Shown: piece after piece, positions 29,125 through 39,119 of the stretch
How positions within the stretch are numbered: the first letter of the stretch is position 1
How the letters are laid out: each line of letters opens with the position of its first letter
DNA from: [Pantoea] beijingensis
GTDB lineage: Bacteria > Pseudomonadota > Gammaproteobacteria > Enterobacterales > Enterobacteriaceae
Length of the DNA stretch: 64,000 nucleotides
Assembly (NCBI RefSeq): GCF_022647505.1
Contig: NZ_CP071409.1
Span: 2,604,001-2,668,000 of the forward strand
Direction: 5' to 3'
The notes under the pieces: model-generated
Seen by the model: only the letters and a program-made list of their open reading frames with translations
What the model was told of the DNA's origin: nothing
Database searches by the model: none
Translations under genes and position numbers: made by a program

Positions 29125-30855
29125 ATGCACACTTCTGAAACCTCGCTCAATAAAACCCTGCTTGAAGAGTTGGCCCGTATTGTTGGTCCGCGTCATATGT
29201 TGACCGACCCGCGTAAAACCGAACGCTATCGTAAGGGTTTCCGTTCCGGCCAGGGCGATGCACTGGCCGTAGTTTTTCCCGGTTCGTTACTGGAACTGTG
29301 GTACGTGTTAAATGCCGCAGTCAACGCTGACAAAATTATTTTAATGCAGGCAGCAAATACCGGCCTGACAGAAGGTTCAACGCCGAACGGCAGCGATTAT
29401 CAGCGCGATATCCTTATCATCAGCACGCTGCGCATGGACAAAATCCAGTTAATTGACGGCGGTAAACAGGTTTTGGCTCTGCCCGGGAGCACGCTTTATC
29501 AACTGGAGAAAGCGTTAAAACCGCTAGGACGTGAACCCCATTCGGTAATAGGCTCATCCTGTATTGGTGCCTCGGTAATGGGTGGCATTTGCAATAACTC
29601 AGGTGGTTCACTGGTTAAACGCGGTCCGGCCTATACTGAAATGGCTCTCTACGCACAGATTAATTCGCAGGGAAAACTGCAGTTGGTTAATCACCTCGGT
29701 ATGCATCTTGGCACGTCACCAGAACAGATTCTGTCAAAGCTTGACGATGAAAGCTGGCGTGAAAACGATGTGATGTACGATAGCCGACATGCTTCCGATG
29801 GCGAGTACGCCGAGCGCGTACGTGATATCGATGCAGATACGCCATCACGTTTCAATGCTGATGCGCGTCGTCTGTTTGAAGCGTCAGGCTGTGCAGGTAA
29901 GCTGGCGGTATTTGCCGTACGACTTGATACGTTTGCAGCTGAAAGTGCACAACAGGTGTTTTATATCGGCACCAATAGCACCGCAGTGCTCGGCGATTTG
30001 CGTCGTCATATGCTGGCTAACTTTACTCACTTGCCTACCGCCGGTGAATATATGCATCGCGATATTTTTGATATTGCTGAGGTCTACGGTAAAGACGCTT
30101 TTGTGATGATAGACAAACTGGGCACGGATAAAATGCCACTGTTTTTCACGCTTAAAGGTCGTGCTGATGCCCTGTTGAATCGCCTGCCATTGATTAAACC
30201 TAATGCTCTCGATCGCTTGTTGCAAAACGTCAGCCGCTGGCTCCCTTCGCACCTGCCGAAACGAATGAAACAGTACCGGGAACGTTTTGAACATCACCTG
30301 ATGCTGAAAATGTCAGGTGATGGCATTGCTGAGGCGCGAACATTTTTAAACCATTATTTTCGCGAAGCCGAAGGGGCATTTTTTGAATGTGATGAACAAG
30401 AAGGTGCTAAAGCATTTTTGCATCGTTTTGCCGCCGCAGGCGCAGCGGTTCGCTATCACGCGGTTCACCACGATGAGGTTGAAGATATTCTGGCCCTGGA
30501 TATTGCGCTACGCCGCAACGATCGTGACTGGTTCGAAAAACTGCCCGCAGAAATTGATGAGTCTTTGGTTCATCGCCTCTACTACGGCCATTTTTTATGT
30601 CATGTTTTCCACCAGGATTACATCGTCAAAAAAGGGGTTGATGTGCATGCGCTGAAAGAGAAAATGCTGGCAATACTGTCCGCCCGCGGCGCAGAATATC
30701 CGGCAGAACATAACGTTGGCCATTTGTATCAGGCTAAACCACAATTGGCAGCGTTTTATCAGCAGCTCGATCCTACCAACAGTTTTAATCCTGGAATTGG
30801 AAAAACTACCCGGACGAAAAACTGGGCTGATTGCCGCTGTGAAGATCGGCACTAA
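29125..30855 (+). CDS. dld: Quinone-dependent D-lactate dehydrogenase
   Basis: Peripheral inner-membrane flavoprotein that oxidises D-lactate to pyruvate and reduces quinone. The FAD-binding PCMH domain (about residues 30-220) contains RKGFRSGQGDALAVVFPGSLLELW, QAANTGLTEGSTPNGSDYQRD and GREPHSVIGSSCIGASVMGGICNNSGGSLV. The C-terminal membrane-binding domain holds AEHNVGHLYQAKP and DPTNSFNPGIGKT. It is divergent from bglX, as in E. coli. Two in-frame ATGs exist (29119, 29125); AGGA at 29113-29116 fits the second much better. Confidence 0.96.
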   Translation: MHTSETSLNKTLLEELARIVGPRHMLTDPRKTERYRKGFRSGQGDALAVVFPGSLLELWYVLNAAVNADKIILMQAANTGLTEGSTPNGSDYQRDILIISTLRMDKIQLIDGGKQVLALPGSTLYQLEKALKPLGREPHSVIGSSCIGASVMGGICNNSGGSLVKRGPAYTEMALYAQINSQGKLQLVNHLGMHLGTSPEQILSKLDDESWRENDVMYDSRHASDGEYAERVRDIDADTPSRFNADARRLFEASGCAGKLAVFAVRLDTFAAESAQQVFYIGTNSTAVLGDLRRHMLANFTHLPTAGEYMHRDIFDIAEVYGKDAFVMIDKLGTDKMPLFFTLKGRADALLNRLPLIKPNALDRLLQNVSRWLPSHLPKRMKQYRERFEHHLMLKMSGDGIAEARTFLNHYFREAEGAFFECDEQEGAKAFLHRFAAAGAAVRYHAVHHDEVEDILALDIALRRNDRDWFEKLPAEIDESLVHRLYYGHFLCHVFHQDYIVKKGVDVHALKEKMLAILSARGAEYPAEHNVGHLYQAKPQLAAFYQQLDPTNSFNPGIGKTTRTKNWADCRCEDRH

Positions 30856-30860
30856 ACAAC

Positions 30861-30885
30861 AGGCAGCAGGTGAACCCTGCTGCCT
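30861..30885. terminator. Hairpin between convergent dld and the MscS-type gene
   Basis: A perfect 10-bp stem AGGCAGCAGG/CCTGCTGCCT with a 5-base loop (TGAAC), located between the two convergent stop codons. There is no real T-run on either side, so it may work bidirectionally and weakly. Confidence 0.6.
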
Positions 30886-30897
30886 GATATGATTCAA

Positions 30898-33339
30898 CTA
30901 CTCTTCAGTACTCTCTTTCACCACGACATTGCCGCTTTTACGCTCAATCACCATACTCTGCGGCGTTGAGAGCACTACGCCCTCTTTGCGCAGGCGCGTA
31001 AGGATATCAAAGAGCAGATCGCTTTTCGCACCGCTGACCTGACGCGGGCTACCCACATTCCCGGTTACGCTCAATACAATGCCGGAAGGCGTCAGGTCCT
31101 TAAAGGAAACTGACGGCTCCGGTGTTTCAAGGATACGCTCATTTTCGTGGTAAACGTCAAGCAAGAGTTGGCGAACCAACACCGGATCGATATCCAGTGG
31201 AAAGGTTAAGGTAATGGTTGCCACACCCTGCGCATTACCCATCGTGGCGTTGCGCACATTCTGAGAGATCAGCTGTGAATTCGGCACGATAACCGTGGAT
31301 TTATCACTTAATTGAATCTCGGTCGCACGCACGTTAATGCGGCGAATATCCCCTTCAATACCGCTGATGCTCACCAGATCGCCGACTTTAACCGGGCGTT
31401 CAGTCAGCAATATCAGTCCCGAAATAAAGTTCTTAACAATTTCCTGTAGACCAAAACCGATACCCACCGATAACGCGCTGACGATCCATGCCAGCTTGTT
31501 CCACTGCAGCCCCATGGTCGACAGCGTCAGCAAAATCACCAGCACATACCCGATATTGCTAAACAGGGTGACTAATGACACCCTCATACCAATATCCATA
31601 GTGGTTTTTGGCAAGAAGTCCTTATCCAACCAGCGCTTCACCGCCCGCAGCACATAGATACCGACGATCAGGCAAATTAATGCGTTGACCATATGCGCAG
31701 GAACAATATTCAGCGATTCCAGTCCCTTGCCCCCCCAGAACTCCAGTGCTTTTTGCAGCAGCTCAAGAGGGGTTGAGGTTCCAAAAGTACCGTTAAGCAG
31801 CGCAACGGCAGCAAACAAAATCAGACAGGTCTTTCCGATGGCAGACAGCAACGCAGCGGCCTGAGACAGGTGGCGCGCATCAATATTCAGCGATGCCTGA
31901 ATCCGTTTTCCGGTGGTATTGTTGGTCGATAACAGTGCTTCACAAAGATCGGTGACCAGGTGGCTAAGCAGATAAAGTGAACTGAATACTATTCCTGTCC
32001 AGATCAATTCATAACTGAGAAAGCGCCCCAGCGTAACGTAACCGATAACCAGCGATGCCAGAATAGCGATGCCGGTTAACGTCATCGCCATCTGCAACAA
32101 CCCCACCAGCATCGACTTGGCTTCAGGATGCTGTCCTTCATGCGTCATTCTGCGCCGCACGCGGCTGGTGCGGAGACTGATGGAAAGTGCAGTTGAACCG
32201 ATGAGCAGAGCGGTTAAACCGTTGGCCCAGATGGTGGTACTAATACTGGTGCCAACGCTGCTGTTAAAGTCTTCCAGCGTCTGAAAAACGAAGACTAATG
32301 CTGCGGTCAATGGCGGAAAGGGTTTCAGCGCCAGTGCGACATCGTTCGAGATAGTCGGCAAACGCCATGAAGGTCGGCGATTCGAGAGAAATGCCCGTCC
32401 AAGGCCGGCAATCAAGCCGCAGAAGACGCTAAGCTGCACCAGTTTATCGATGAAAGCCTGCACGTCGTCCGACACTTCATCGCGTCGGGTCATGGCAAAA
32501 TCAAGGAAGTTAAAGGCAAGCACCACAGCGATAAGCGTGGTTAATGCCACCGTTGCGGCAAGAAAACTGCGGCGCAAACGCCCTTCAGGCATGACGTTAA
32601 TGCTAATCCAGGCCAGGAACTCCTCACAATAGCGGCGGCCTAAGGTCGCCACCAGTAAGGCAGCAAGAATCCAGGCTACGGTACCGAAACGCCAACCCGG
32701 CTCCCAGGAGAGTGCGGCGGTAGAGAACAATTCCTCTGAGAATGCATTGATTTTTTTGATATCCTGTTCCTGCGACCCAAACCATGGGGCCCAGAAACGT
32801 GGGCCAAAAATACTGCCGGAGTTTAATGCCAACTGCGTTTTTAGCGCATCTCTGCGCAAATTAACAATTTGTGCAGACAGATTGAACGCACCACTTTTGA
32901 TCGCATCCGACTGCTTGATCTGCTCGTCCAGCTTTGTTTTTTGATTTTCCAGCGAGGAACGCTTCTGCGTCACCTCCGCCGTTTCTTTCACGCCGCTATC
33001 TGCCGTGGGCGCAGGGCCCAATACCGCCAGTTGAGCATTGACCTGCGCGCGCTGTGGAATCAATGCCTGGGCGAGCGTATCCGCATTACCCGACAGCTCC
33101 AGCGCCATTTCATTTAGCTGATCGAGCTTGTTCTGGTTATTTTCACCCGATACTTGCCCTTTGATTTTATCAAGGATTTTCTGCATCTTCGGCAGTTCAA
33201 CTGCAGCGTTAACCTTGGGCGCGACGCTTTCACCGTCAGGTGTCTGCGCCGATGACGTATCCGCTGCCATACTGAATGCTGATGTCGACGCGACCAGTGC
33301 CAGTAATAAAACACGAATAATAATTAACAACTTTGACAT
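30898..33339 (-). CDS. DUF3772-containing large MscS-family mechanosensitive channel
   Basis: An 813-residue inner-membrane channel. It starts with a signal peptide (to about SMA-A, residue 26). A periplasmic DUF3772-like, coiled-coil-rich domain follows (about 45-200, with KMQKILDKIKGQVSGE). Many membrane helices (about 225-600) come next, and then the MscS core: VSALSVGIGFGLQEIVKNFISGLILLTERPVKVGDLV (pore-lining helix and beta domain) and TVIVPNSQLISQNVRNAT. It releases solutes on membrane tension. It belongs to the large-MscS group, distinct from ybiO at the window start. Not found beside dld in E. coli; an insertion here. Confidence 0.9.
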   Translation of the reverse strand: MSKLLIIIRVLLLALVASTSAFSMAADTSSAQTPDGESVAPKVNAAVELPKMQKILDKIKGQVSGENNQNKLDQLNEMALELSGNADTLAQALIPQRAQVNAQLAVLGPAPTADSGVKETAEVTQKRSSLENQKTKLDEQIKQSDAIKSGAFNLSAQIVNLRRDALKTQLALNSGSIFGPRFWAPWFGSQEQDIKKINAFSEELFSTAALSWEPGWRFGTVAWILAALLVATLGRRYCEEFLAWISINVMPEGRLRRSFLAATVALTTLIAVVLAFNFLDFAMTRRDEVSDDVQAFIDKLVQLSVFCGLIAGLGRAFLSNRRPSWRLPTISNDVALALKPFPPLTAALVFVFQTLEDFNSSVGTSISTTIWANGLTALLIGSTALSISLRTSRVRRRMTHEGQHPEAKSMLVGLLQMAMTLTGIAILASLVIGYVTLGRFLSYELIWTGIVFSSLYLLSHLVTDLCEALLSTNNTTGKRIQASLNIDARHLSQAAALLSAIGKTCLILFAAVALLNGTFGTSTPLELLQKALEFWGGKGLESLNIVPAHMVNALICLIVGIYVLRAVKRWLDKDFLPKTTMDIGMRVSLVTLFSNIGYVLVILLTLSTMGLQWNKLAWIVSALSVGIGFGLQEIVKNFISGLILLTERPVKVGDLVSISGIEGDIRRINVRATEIQLSDKSTVIVPNSQLISQNVRNATMGNAQGVATITLTFPLDIDPVLVRQLLLDVYHENERILETPEPSVSFKDLTPSGIVLSVTGNVGSPRQVSGAKSDLLFDILTRLRKEGVVLSTPQSMVIERKSGNVVVKESTEE

Positions 33340-33710
33340 AACGTGGTGGATCCAAAGGGGTTATCAAGGATGGACGTAGCGTATAGCACAGCCATTTAAC
33401 GTGTTATTTTACGCTTTTGTCGTTATCTGCACTATAAGATTCACGGTTGAAAATGGGTGAGATAATCATTGCCTGTTCCTGCGTTGCACGCTGATTTAGC
33501 GGCCAGCAGAGTTATATTTTAATCACGGTACATGGCGCCAATGTATTCTCTGACTTCCACAACCCCGGCGACGACTGTTGCTGCCGTACGCGCGGGTTCG
33601 GGAAACAGCGGTGTTAATCGGGCAATAGTTAAGATGGCGCAACATCTTTTTGATGTCGCGCGCAGTAATGCCTCACCGCCCCTCACTGCTCCAGGCAGGC
33701 CTAAACACCA
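33340..33710. other. Intergenic region between pbpG and the MscS-type gene
   Basis: About 370 bp. I see no gene; a 77-codon + strand frame at 33532-33765 has unconvincing composition (Ala/Ser/Thr-rich, no ribosome-binding site) and overlaps the pbpG 3' end. The segment should hold the promoter of the channel gene. No clear terminator for pbpG was recognised. Confidence 0.4.
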
Positions 33711-34649
33711 TTACTCAGCACCTGCAGTATTACGGGCTACCTGCGCCGCTTTCTGCTTTTTGTAACTGAGAGCCGATGCCGGTACCGGTGCTGATTTTCC
33801 CGTCTCGATCCAGTCGCGCAGACGGTTTGCATCGGCAAAATGGGTGTATTTACCAAAAGCATCCAACACCACTAATGCCACTGGACGCTGTTTAATTACC
33901 GTGCGCATCACCAGACAATGGCCGGCCTCATCGGTAAAACCCGTTTTGGTTAGTTGAATATTCCAGTCCGGTTTATAAACCAGATGGTTGGTATTACGAA
34001 ACGGCAGGGTGTAATTCGGATGGGCAAACGTCGCCATATCCTCATGTGTGGTGCTCAGTTGACCAATTAATGGATAACTTTTTGTCGCAATCAATAACCT
34101 CGTTAAGTCACGCGCGGTGGAAACGTTATGAATTGACAAGCCTGTGGGCTCAACATAACGGGTATTGTTCATCCCCAACGAACGCGCTTTAGCATTCATC
34201 GCACGGATAAATGCGTCATATCCCCCGGGGTAATGATGTGCAAGGCTCGCCGCCGCACGATTTTCTGAGGACATGAGCGCCAGCAGCAGCATATTTTTAC
34301 GGCTGATTTCACTGTTCAATCGTACCCGGGAAAATACGCCGCGCATCTCGGGCGTATGGCTCACATCCACACTGAGTATCTCATCCAGCGGTTGGTGAGC
34401 ATCCAGCACCACCATCGCCGTCATTAGCTTGGTCAGTGAGGCAATCGGCCTGACGCGATCGGGGTGACTCGCATACAGCACTTTATTGGTATTCAAGTCG
34501 ATAATCATGGCGCTGCCGGAAGCGATTTCCGGTTGTGACATGGGGGCCATTTCAGCCAAACGGGGGCTGGCAACAGCCTGATTCAGGATACCCTGACCAG
34601 AAAATAAAAGAGCCAGGCTCAGCAGCGAATAACGAATTTTTGCAGGCAT
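33711..34649 (-). CDS. pbpG: D-alanyl-D-alanine endopeptidase PBP7
   Basis: Periplasmic penicillin-binding protein (312 residues) that cleaves D-Ala-meso-DAP cross-links in peptidoglycan. Signal peptide [27 protein letters not shown]. The three serine-peptidase S11 motifs are intact: SLTK (Ser71-Lys74), SEN (Ser128-Asn130) and KTG (Lys235-Gly237). It sits in the E. coli order dld-pbpG-yohC, apart from the inserted channel gene. Confidence 0.96.
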   Translation of the reverse strand: MPAKIRYSLLSLALLFSGQGILNQAVASPRLAEMAPMSQPEIASGSAMIIDLNTNKVLYASHPDRVRPIASLTKLMTAMVVLDAHQPLDEILSVDVSHTPEMRGVFSRVRLNSEISRKNMLLLALMSSENRAAASLAHHYPGGYDAFIRAMNAKARSLGMNNTRYVEPTGLSIHNVSTARDLTRLLIATKSYPLIGQLSTTHEDMATFAHPNYTLPFRNTNHLVYKPDWNIQLTKTGFTDEAGHCLVMRTVIKQRPVALVVLDAFGKYTHFADANRLRDWIETGKSAPVPASALSYKKQKAAQVARNTAGAE

Positions 34650-34830
34650 CGTATAAAAACTTGACCGGGTTAATAGGCAACTGTGCTAAGCACAGGCCGC
34701 CGTCCGTGGAAAATGTGGCTACACGGGGGCTGGCGCGAGCATAATACGTCGGCAAAAGCGCAAAATTCTACACAAGATTCGTTTCTGAGCGTAAACAAAC
34801 GGCCGCTGAGAGGTCAGCAGCCGTCATGAT

Positions 34831-35418
34831 TTAAAACAGACGATAACCATAGCCCCACAAAATGACCGTCAGGGCCAGCAACACTTCAAATACCAAAATA
34901 CCTATGGCCAGCGTCGAGCCGGAGAAACGCAGGCTCTCTTCACGGTCAATATTCAGGAAGGTTGGAATGCCGACATAAAGCAGATAACCGGTATAGACCA
35001 GCGCCAGCGCCCCCACTAATACACACAACCAAACCAGCGGATAGAGCGCGACAATACCGCTGATAAAGAGCGGCGTGGCAACATAACCGGCAAAGACCGT
35101 ACAGCGCTGAAGTGACGGACGTTGTGGATAGTTACGTGCCATCCAGTAAATAACACGTCCCATGAGGGCAACGGCTCCAAGAATCAGAATATAAAACAGG
35201 ATCGCCAGTCCGATAGCCGTGAAGGGTGAAAGTTGTACCGTTCTGCCTGCACCAAAATTCCATCCCAACTGAGTCGTACCGATAAAAGCGCAGATTACCG
35301 GGATTGCCGCCATAATCAGTACATGATGTGAATAATGGTGTGAAACGGTTTCATTTTCCTGCTTGATGCTGTGCATCTCACGATCGGGATGCGATAAAAG
35401 TCCCCAGACATGATTCAT
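34831..35418 (-). CDS. yohC: Yip1-family inner membrane protein YohC
   Basis: A 195-residue protein with about five membrane helices, of the Yip1 domain family. The N-terminus MNHVWGLLSHPDREM, the stretch RVIYWMARNYPQRPSLQRC and the C-terminal end LALTVILWGYGYRLF are almost those of E. coli YohC. Its function is unknown. It is divergent from yohD, as in E. coli. Confidence 0.93.
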   Translation of the reverse strand: MNHVWGLLSHPDREMHSIKQENETVSHHYSHHVLIMAAIPVICAFIGTTQLGWNFGAGRTVQLSPFTAIGLAILFYILILGAVALMGRVIYWMARNYPQRPSLQRCTVFAGYVATPLFISGIVALYPLVWLCVLVGALALVYTGYLLYVGIPTFLNIDREESLRFSGSTLAIGILVFEVLLALTVILWGYGYRLF

Positions 35419-35525
35419 AAAATCACTCCTCTGATACGACTAACCGCCAATGAGCGACATGCGGCGGATTGTCTCTAAGTATAGTAAAGTTAGCGATTAA
35501 GGACGCAAAAAAGGGAAGGTGTATT

Positions 35526-36101
35526 TTGCATATTGATGTCAATGGATTAATTACGCAGTACGGTTACTGGGCGCTATTGTTGGGTTGCATGGCTGAGGGT
35601 GAAACCTTTACGCTGCTCGGCGGTGTCGCTGCCCATGAGGGACTGCTGCGTTATGTTTGGGTCGTTCTGGTTGCCATGCTGGGCGGCATAATTGGCGATC
35701 AGCTATTATTTGTGATCGGGCGCTATTATGGAACCGCGATACTGAGCCGTTTTAAAAGGCACCAGAAACAAATGACCAAAGCCAATAGCATGATCCGTCG
35801 CCGCCCAACGCTGTTCGTTATCGGCGTACGATTCATGTATGGTTTTCGCCTTATTGGCCCCATCATTATCGGTGCCAGCCGTCTGAACCCACTCAAGTTT
35901 TTTCTGCTTAACATTACTGGCGCCCTGCTTTGGTCGCTGATCTTTGTTTCACTCGGCTACTTTGCGGGCGAGATGATCGCGCCATGGCTGCATAAGTTGG
36001 ATCAACACCTTAAACATTTGCTGTGGGCAGGCGCAGCATTGGTGGCAGTCTGGGGAGCACGCTTTGCTTTTAAACGCTGGAATAGTAAGCGAGAAGAATA
36101 A
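35526..36101 (+). CDS. yohD: DedA-family membrane protein YohD
   Basis: Inner-membrane protein (191 residues) of the DedA/SNARE-associated family, members of which act in lipid (undecaprenyl phosphate or phospholipid) translocation and proton homeostasis. EGETFTLLGGVAAHEGLL, GGIIGDQLLFVIGRYYG and the re-entrant F-R-x-G-like RFMYGFRLIGPIIIGASRLNP are family marks. I place the start at TTG 35526 (protein MHIDVNGLITQYGYW): GGGAAGGT lies just ahead and it matches the E. coli N-terminus. The open frame runs further upstream without support. Confidence 0.9.
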   Translation: MHIDVNGLITQYGYWALLLGCMAEGETFTLLGGVAAHEGLLRYVWVVLVAMLGGIIGDQLLFVIGRYYGTAILSRFKRHQKQMTKANSMIRRRPTLFVIGVRFMYGFRLIGPIIIGASRLNPLKFFLLNITGALLWSLIFVSLGYFAGEMIAPWLHKLDQHLKHLLWAGAALVAVWGARFAFKRWNSKREE

Positions 36102-36180
36102 GCGATCACCGCATTACGGTTTTGCCGCCTAAATCCGGCGAGTTGCCCCAGGTTCGGCGTGACCTAAGGAAAACCGTATT

Positions 36181-36211
36181 CGCGGGCTTTTTTCCCTGCG
36201 TAAAGCCCGCG
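36181..36211. terminator. Long inverted repeat between convergent yohD and yohF
   Basis: CGCGGGCTTT pairs perfectly with AAAGCCCGCG over an 11-base loop. The hairpin ends 10 bp before the end of yohF on the plus strand and likely stops transcription from one or both sides. No T-run follows the stem, but T-A pairs at its top are present. Confidence 0.55.
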
Positions 36212-36220
36212 CGTTCAGTG

Positions 36221-36997
36221 TTAGTGACGTATAAAATATTGTGGATTCGCTAAGCTAAATCCGCCATCAATAATAAAGGACTGCCCGGTGGTATAACTTG
36301 ACCACGGCGAACAGAGCCACGCCACCATGCTGGCAATTTCTCGCGTGTCACCCGGCCTCCCGGCAGGTATTTCAGGGATCGCCTGCTGATGGACATCCGC
36401 ATTATCCATATCATTCATTGGCGTGGCAATCGCCCCCGGTGCCACGGCATTAACCAGTATGTTATGCGGTATCAGGCTAAGCGCCATCGATTTGGTTAGC
36501 CCGCCAAGCGCATGTTTCGCCGCCGTATAGGCAACCGATCCCGGTAATGGCGTATGTTCATGTACCGATGTGATATTGATAATGCGCCCTCCCTCCCCCT
36601 GTTTGACCATAAGTCGGGCGGCGATCTGCCCACAAATAAAAGCCCCATCCACGTCAACGCTAAACACGCTGCGCCAGTCGGCGAAGGTTGTATCAAGGAA
36701 ATCGGCCTTAATGTTTGTTCCCGCGTTATTCACCAGCACATCGATACGTCCGAACCGGGCGATCAGCGATTCCAGCGCTTTACCACCGACTACCGGATCG
36801 GCAAGATCCAACTGCTCAACCTCAGCGCGTTTGCCTGCTTCACGGACTTGTCTTGCCGTTTCCTCAGCGCCTGCAATATCCGAGCGCCAGGTAATGCCAA
36901 CATCATATCCCTGCTGAGCCAGCATAATTGCCGAAGCCTGACCTATACCGGAATCAGATGCCGTTACGATTGCCACTCTGTTTGCTGACGGATTCAT
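36221..36997 (-). CDS. yohF: SDR family oxidoreductase YohF
   Basis: A short-chain dehydrogenase/reductase (258 residues). The Rossmann motif is TASDSGIG (residues about 13-20), followed by LVNNAGTN. The catalytic Ser-Tyr-Lys set is ITS...YTAAK, and LVNAVAPGAIATPM plus GQSFIIDGG complete the fold. HEHTPLP and the overall sequence match E. coli YohF, whose substrate is unknown. The start at ATG 36997 has GGGAGGAG ahead; the frame is open far upstream but overlaps the divergent GH15 gene. Confidence 0.93.
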   Translation of the reverse strand: MNPSANRVAIVTASDSGIGQASAIMLAQQGYDVGITWRSDIAGAEETARQVREAGKRAEVEQLDLADPVVGGKALESLIARFGRIDVLVNNAGTNIKADFLDTTFADWRSVFSVDVDGAFICGQIAARLMVKQGEGGRIINITSVHEHTPLPGSVAYTAAKHALGGLTKSMALSLIPHNILVNAVAPGAIATPMNDMDNADVHQQAIPEIPAGRPGDTREIASMVAWLCSPWSSYTTGQSFIIDGGFSLANPQYFIRH

Positions 36998-37114
36998 TAT
37001 CTCCTCCCGAGCATCAATGTGTGTGTACAGGAAAGTATAGACGCGACAGTTTTTATCCTCGTTTAAAAGACTTTGACTATAGTCACTACTGAAACTTATT
37101 TTTCCGGGAGCGTT

Positions 37115-38929
37115 ATGAAGCACGTAAAACGAAATATTGCGGACCACGGTATTATTGGTGATTTACGCACCTGTGCCCTCATCGCCTCTGATGGCACTAT
37201 CGATTATTTCTGCTGGCCGAATCTTGATAGCCCTTCAGTATTTACTGCATTACTGGACAGTGATGAGGCTGGCTTGTTTAGCATCACGCCCGACTGGCCA
37301 GAAGCCCGGCGTCAGCAGCTCTACCTGCCCGATACCAATATCCTGCAAACACGGTGGCTGGATAAACAGGGTGTGGCGGAAATCACCGATTACATGCCAA
37401 TTTGTGAAGAACAGGATAAGCAGCCGCGCATCATTCGGCGAATCAAGATGGTACATGGCGAAGCCCGCTTTCAACTGCGCTGCGCGCCAGTGCATGATTA
37501 TGCCCGCGCCAATACGCAAGCCAGTGTGAAAGGCGGTTTGGCAACGTTTTCAGCTCCGGGTCAGCCCCCTCTTTGTCTGGCCAGCACCGTTGAACTGCAG
37601 TTGGAAGGGGCTGCTGCCGTTAGCTCCTTTACGTTAAAAGCAGGGGAACACGCTGAATTTATGTTTGGCTGTGCGGAAGATAAGCACCTTGAGCACCTGG
37701 AGACCGAATTTTGCTTTCGCGAAACCCTGGAGTACTGGCGACAATGGGCCAGTAAAAGTAATTATCACGGTCGCTGGCAAGAGATGGTTAACCGCTCAGC
37801 ATTGGTACTTAAGCTGTTGACCTCATGGCAACACGGTTCCATTGCCGCCGCCGCAACGTTCGGACTACCGGAGGAGTTAGGCGGTGAGCGCAACTGGGAT
37901 TACCGCGCGTCATGGATCCGTGATGCATCCTTCAGCATGTATGCACTCATGCGCCTGGGTTACGTGTCTGAAGCGAAACATTTTACCCAATGGGTAGGTC
38001 GCTGCGTCGAAAATAGTCACCATGATGAAGCTCGATTGCAGGTCATGTATCGGCTCGACAGCGGGACCGAACTCCACGAGATTGAGCTTCTTAACCTTTC
38101 AGGTTACGCCAACTCAATGCCGGTTAGGATCGGCAACGATGCCTGGCAGCAAACCCAGCTTGATATCTATGGCGAACTGATGGACGCCGTTTATCTGGCG
38201 AACAAATACGGCGAGGCTATTTCGCATCGTGGCTGGAGTAACGTATGCCGAATGATCGACTACGTGTGTGAAAACTGGAATCAACCGGATGCCGGTATCT
38301 GGGAGATGCGCGGCGAACCCCAGCACTTTCTCCATTCACGTCTGATGTGCTGGGTGGCACTGGATCGCGCGCTGCGCCTTGGTATGAAACGTTCGCTTTC
38401 CATGCCTTATGAACGCTGGGACCGCATTCGCAGCGAGATCCGCGCGGACATCTGGAATAATTTCTGGAACGAAGAGCATGGGCACTTTACTTCCACGCGC
38501 CACGGGCAATTTCTTGATGCTTCCATGCTACTGATGCCGCTGGTACGCTTTGTTGGCGCAACCGATCCCGAATGGATTGCCACGCTGGATGCCATCAAAG
38601 AGAAACTGGTCAGCGATGGAATGGTAAGACGTTATAACATGGATGAAACCCCCGCCGATGGCCTGGAAGGCGAAGAAGGCTCTTTTGCCGCGTGTTCGTT
38701 CTGGTACGTTGAATGTCTGGCCCGTGCCGGACGGGTTGAAGAAGCCCATTTTGAATTCGAAAAACTGCTTAGTTATGCCAATCCTCTTGGCCTGTACGCA
38801 GAAGAATTCGACCATCACGGCTATGCGCTCGGTAATACACCTCAAGCATTGAGTCATCTTGCTTTAATTAGCACCGCCTTCTTTTTAAACAGAAAGCTCA
38901 GCGGGCAAGACCCTTTGTGGCAGCCGTAA
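37115..38929 (+). CDS. Glycoside hydrolase family 15 (glucoamylase/trehalase-like) protein
   Basis: A cytosolic protein of about 604 residues. The N-terminal trehalase-like domain begins HVKRNIADHGIIGDLRTCALIASDGTIDYFCWPNLDSPSVF, typical of GH15 proteins. The catalytic (alpha/alpha)6 barrel contains GGERNWDYRASWIRDASFSMYALMRLG. GSFAACSFWYVECLARAGR and GLYAEEFD near the C-terminus hold conserved acidic residues. Members hydrolyse alpha-glucosidic bonds, including trehalose. No signal peptide. GGGAG precedes the ATG at 37115. It is divergent from yohF and absent from the E. coli yohF-dusC interval. Confidence 0.88.
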   Translation: MKHVKRNIADHGIIGDLRTCALIASDGTIDYFCWPNLDSPSVFTALLDSDEAGLFSITPDWPEARRQQLYLPDTNILQTRWLDKQGVAEITDYMPICEEQDKQPRIIRRIKMVHGEARFQLRCAPVHDYARANTQASVKGGLATFSAPGQPPLCLASTVELQLEGAAAVSSFTLKAGEHAEFMFGCAEDKHLEHLETEFCFRETLEYWRQWASKSNYHGRWQEMVNRSALVLKLLTSWQHGSIAAAATFGLPEELGGERNWDYRASWIRDASFSMYALMRLGYVSEAKHFTQWVGRCVENSHHDEARLQVMYRLDSGTELHEIELLNLSGYANSMPVRIGNDAWQQTQLDIYGELMDAVYLANKYGEAISHRGWSNVCRMIDYVCENWNQPDAGIWEMRGEPQHFLHSRLMCWVALDRALRLGMKRSLSMPYERWDRIRSEIRADIWNNFWNEEHGHFTSTRHGQFLDASMLLMPLVRFVGATDPEWIATLDAIKEKLVSDGMVRRYNMDETPADGLEGEEGSFAACSFWYVECLARAGRVEEAHFEFEKLLSYANPLGLYAEEFDHHGYALGNTPQALSHLALISTAFFLNRKLSGQDPLWQP

Positions 38930-39033
38930 CCACATAATTAACGCATCAGCGAAGGATTTTTTGCCAAGCCATACATAATTTTACGTAAAGTTGATTCAGT
39001 TACGAAAATTCCTGGTTCCTTCCTGATGTGTTA

Positions 39034-39050
39034 TGCACATATAATGTGCA
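39034..39050 (+). promoter_or_regulatory. Palindrome containing a consensus -10 box upstream of the L,D-transpeptidase gene
   Basis: TGCACAT-ATA-ATGTGCA is a perfect 7-bp inverted repeat. Its centre includes TATAAT (39040-39045), a perfect -10 hexamer, 75 bp before the downstream ATG. A second inverted repeat (GTCGG...CCGAC, 39051-39069) follows in the leader. A repressor site over the promoter is a reasonable inference. Confidence 0.45.
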
Positions 39051-39119
39051 GTCGGTCACACTGGCCGACAGTGGGGTCGACTCTCTAACAGCCTGCATGG
39101 CGCTAACACCTGATAAAAT

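Noticed and set aside
33532..33765. 77-codon plus-strand frame near the pbpG 3' end
   Set aside because: No ribosome-binding site, biased Ala/Ser/Thr composition, and overlap with pbpG on the other strand; it looks like a chance frame.
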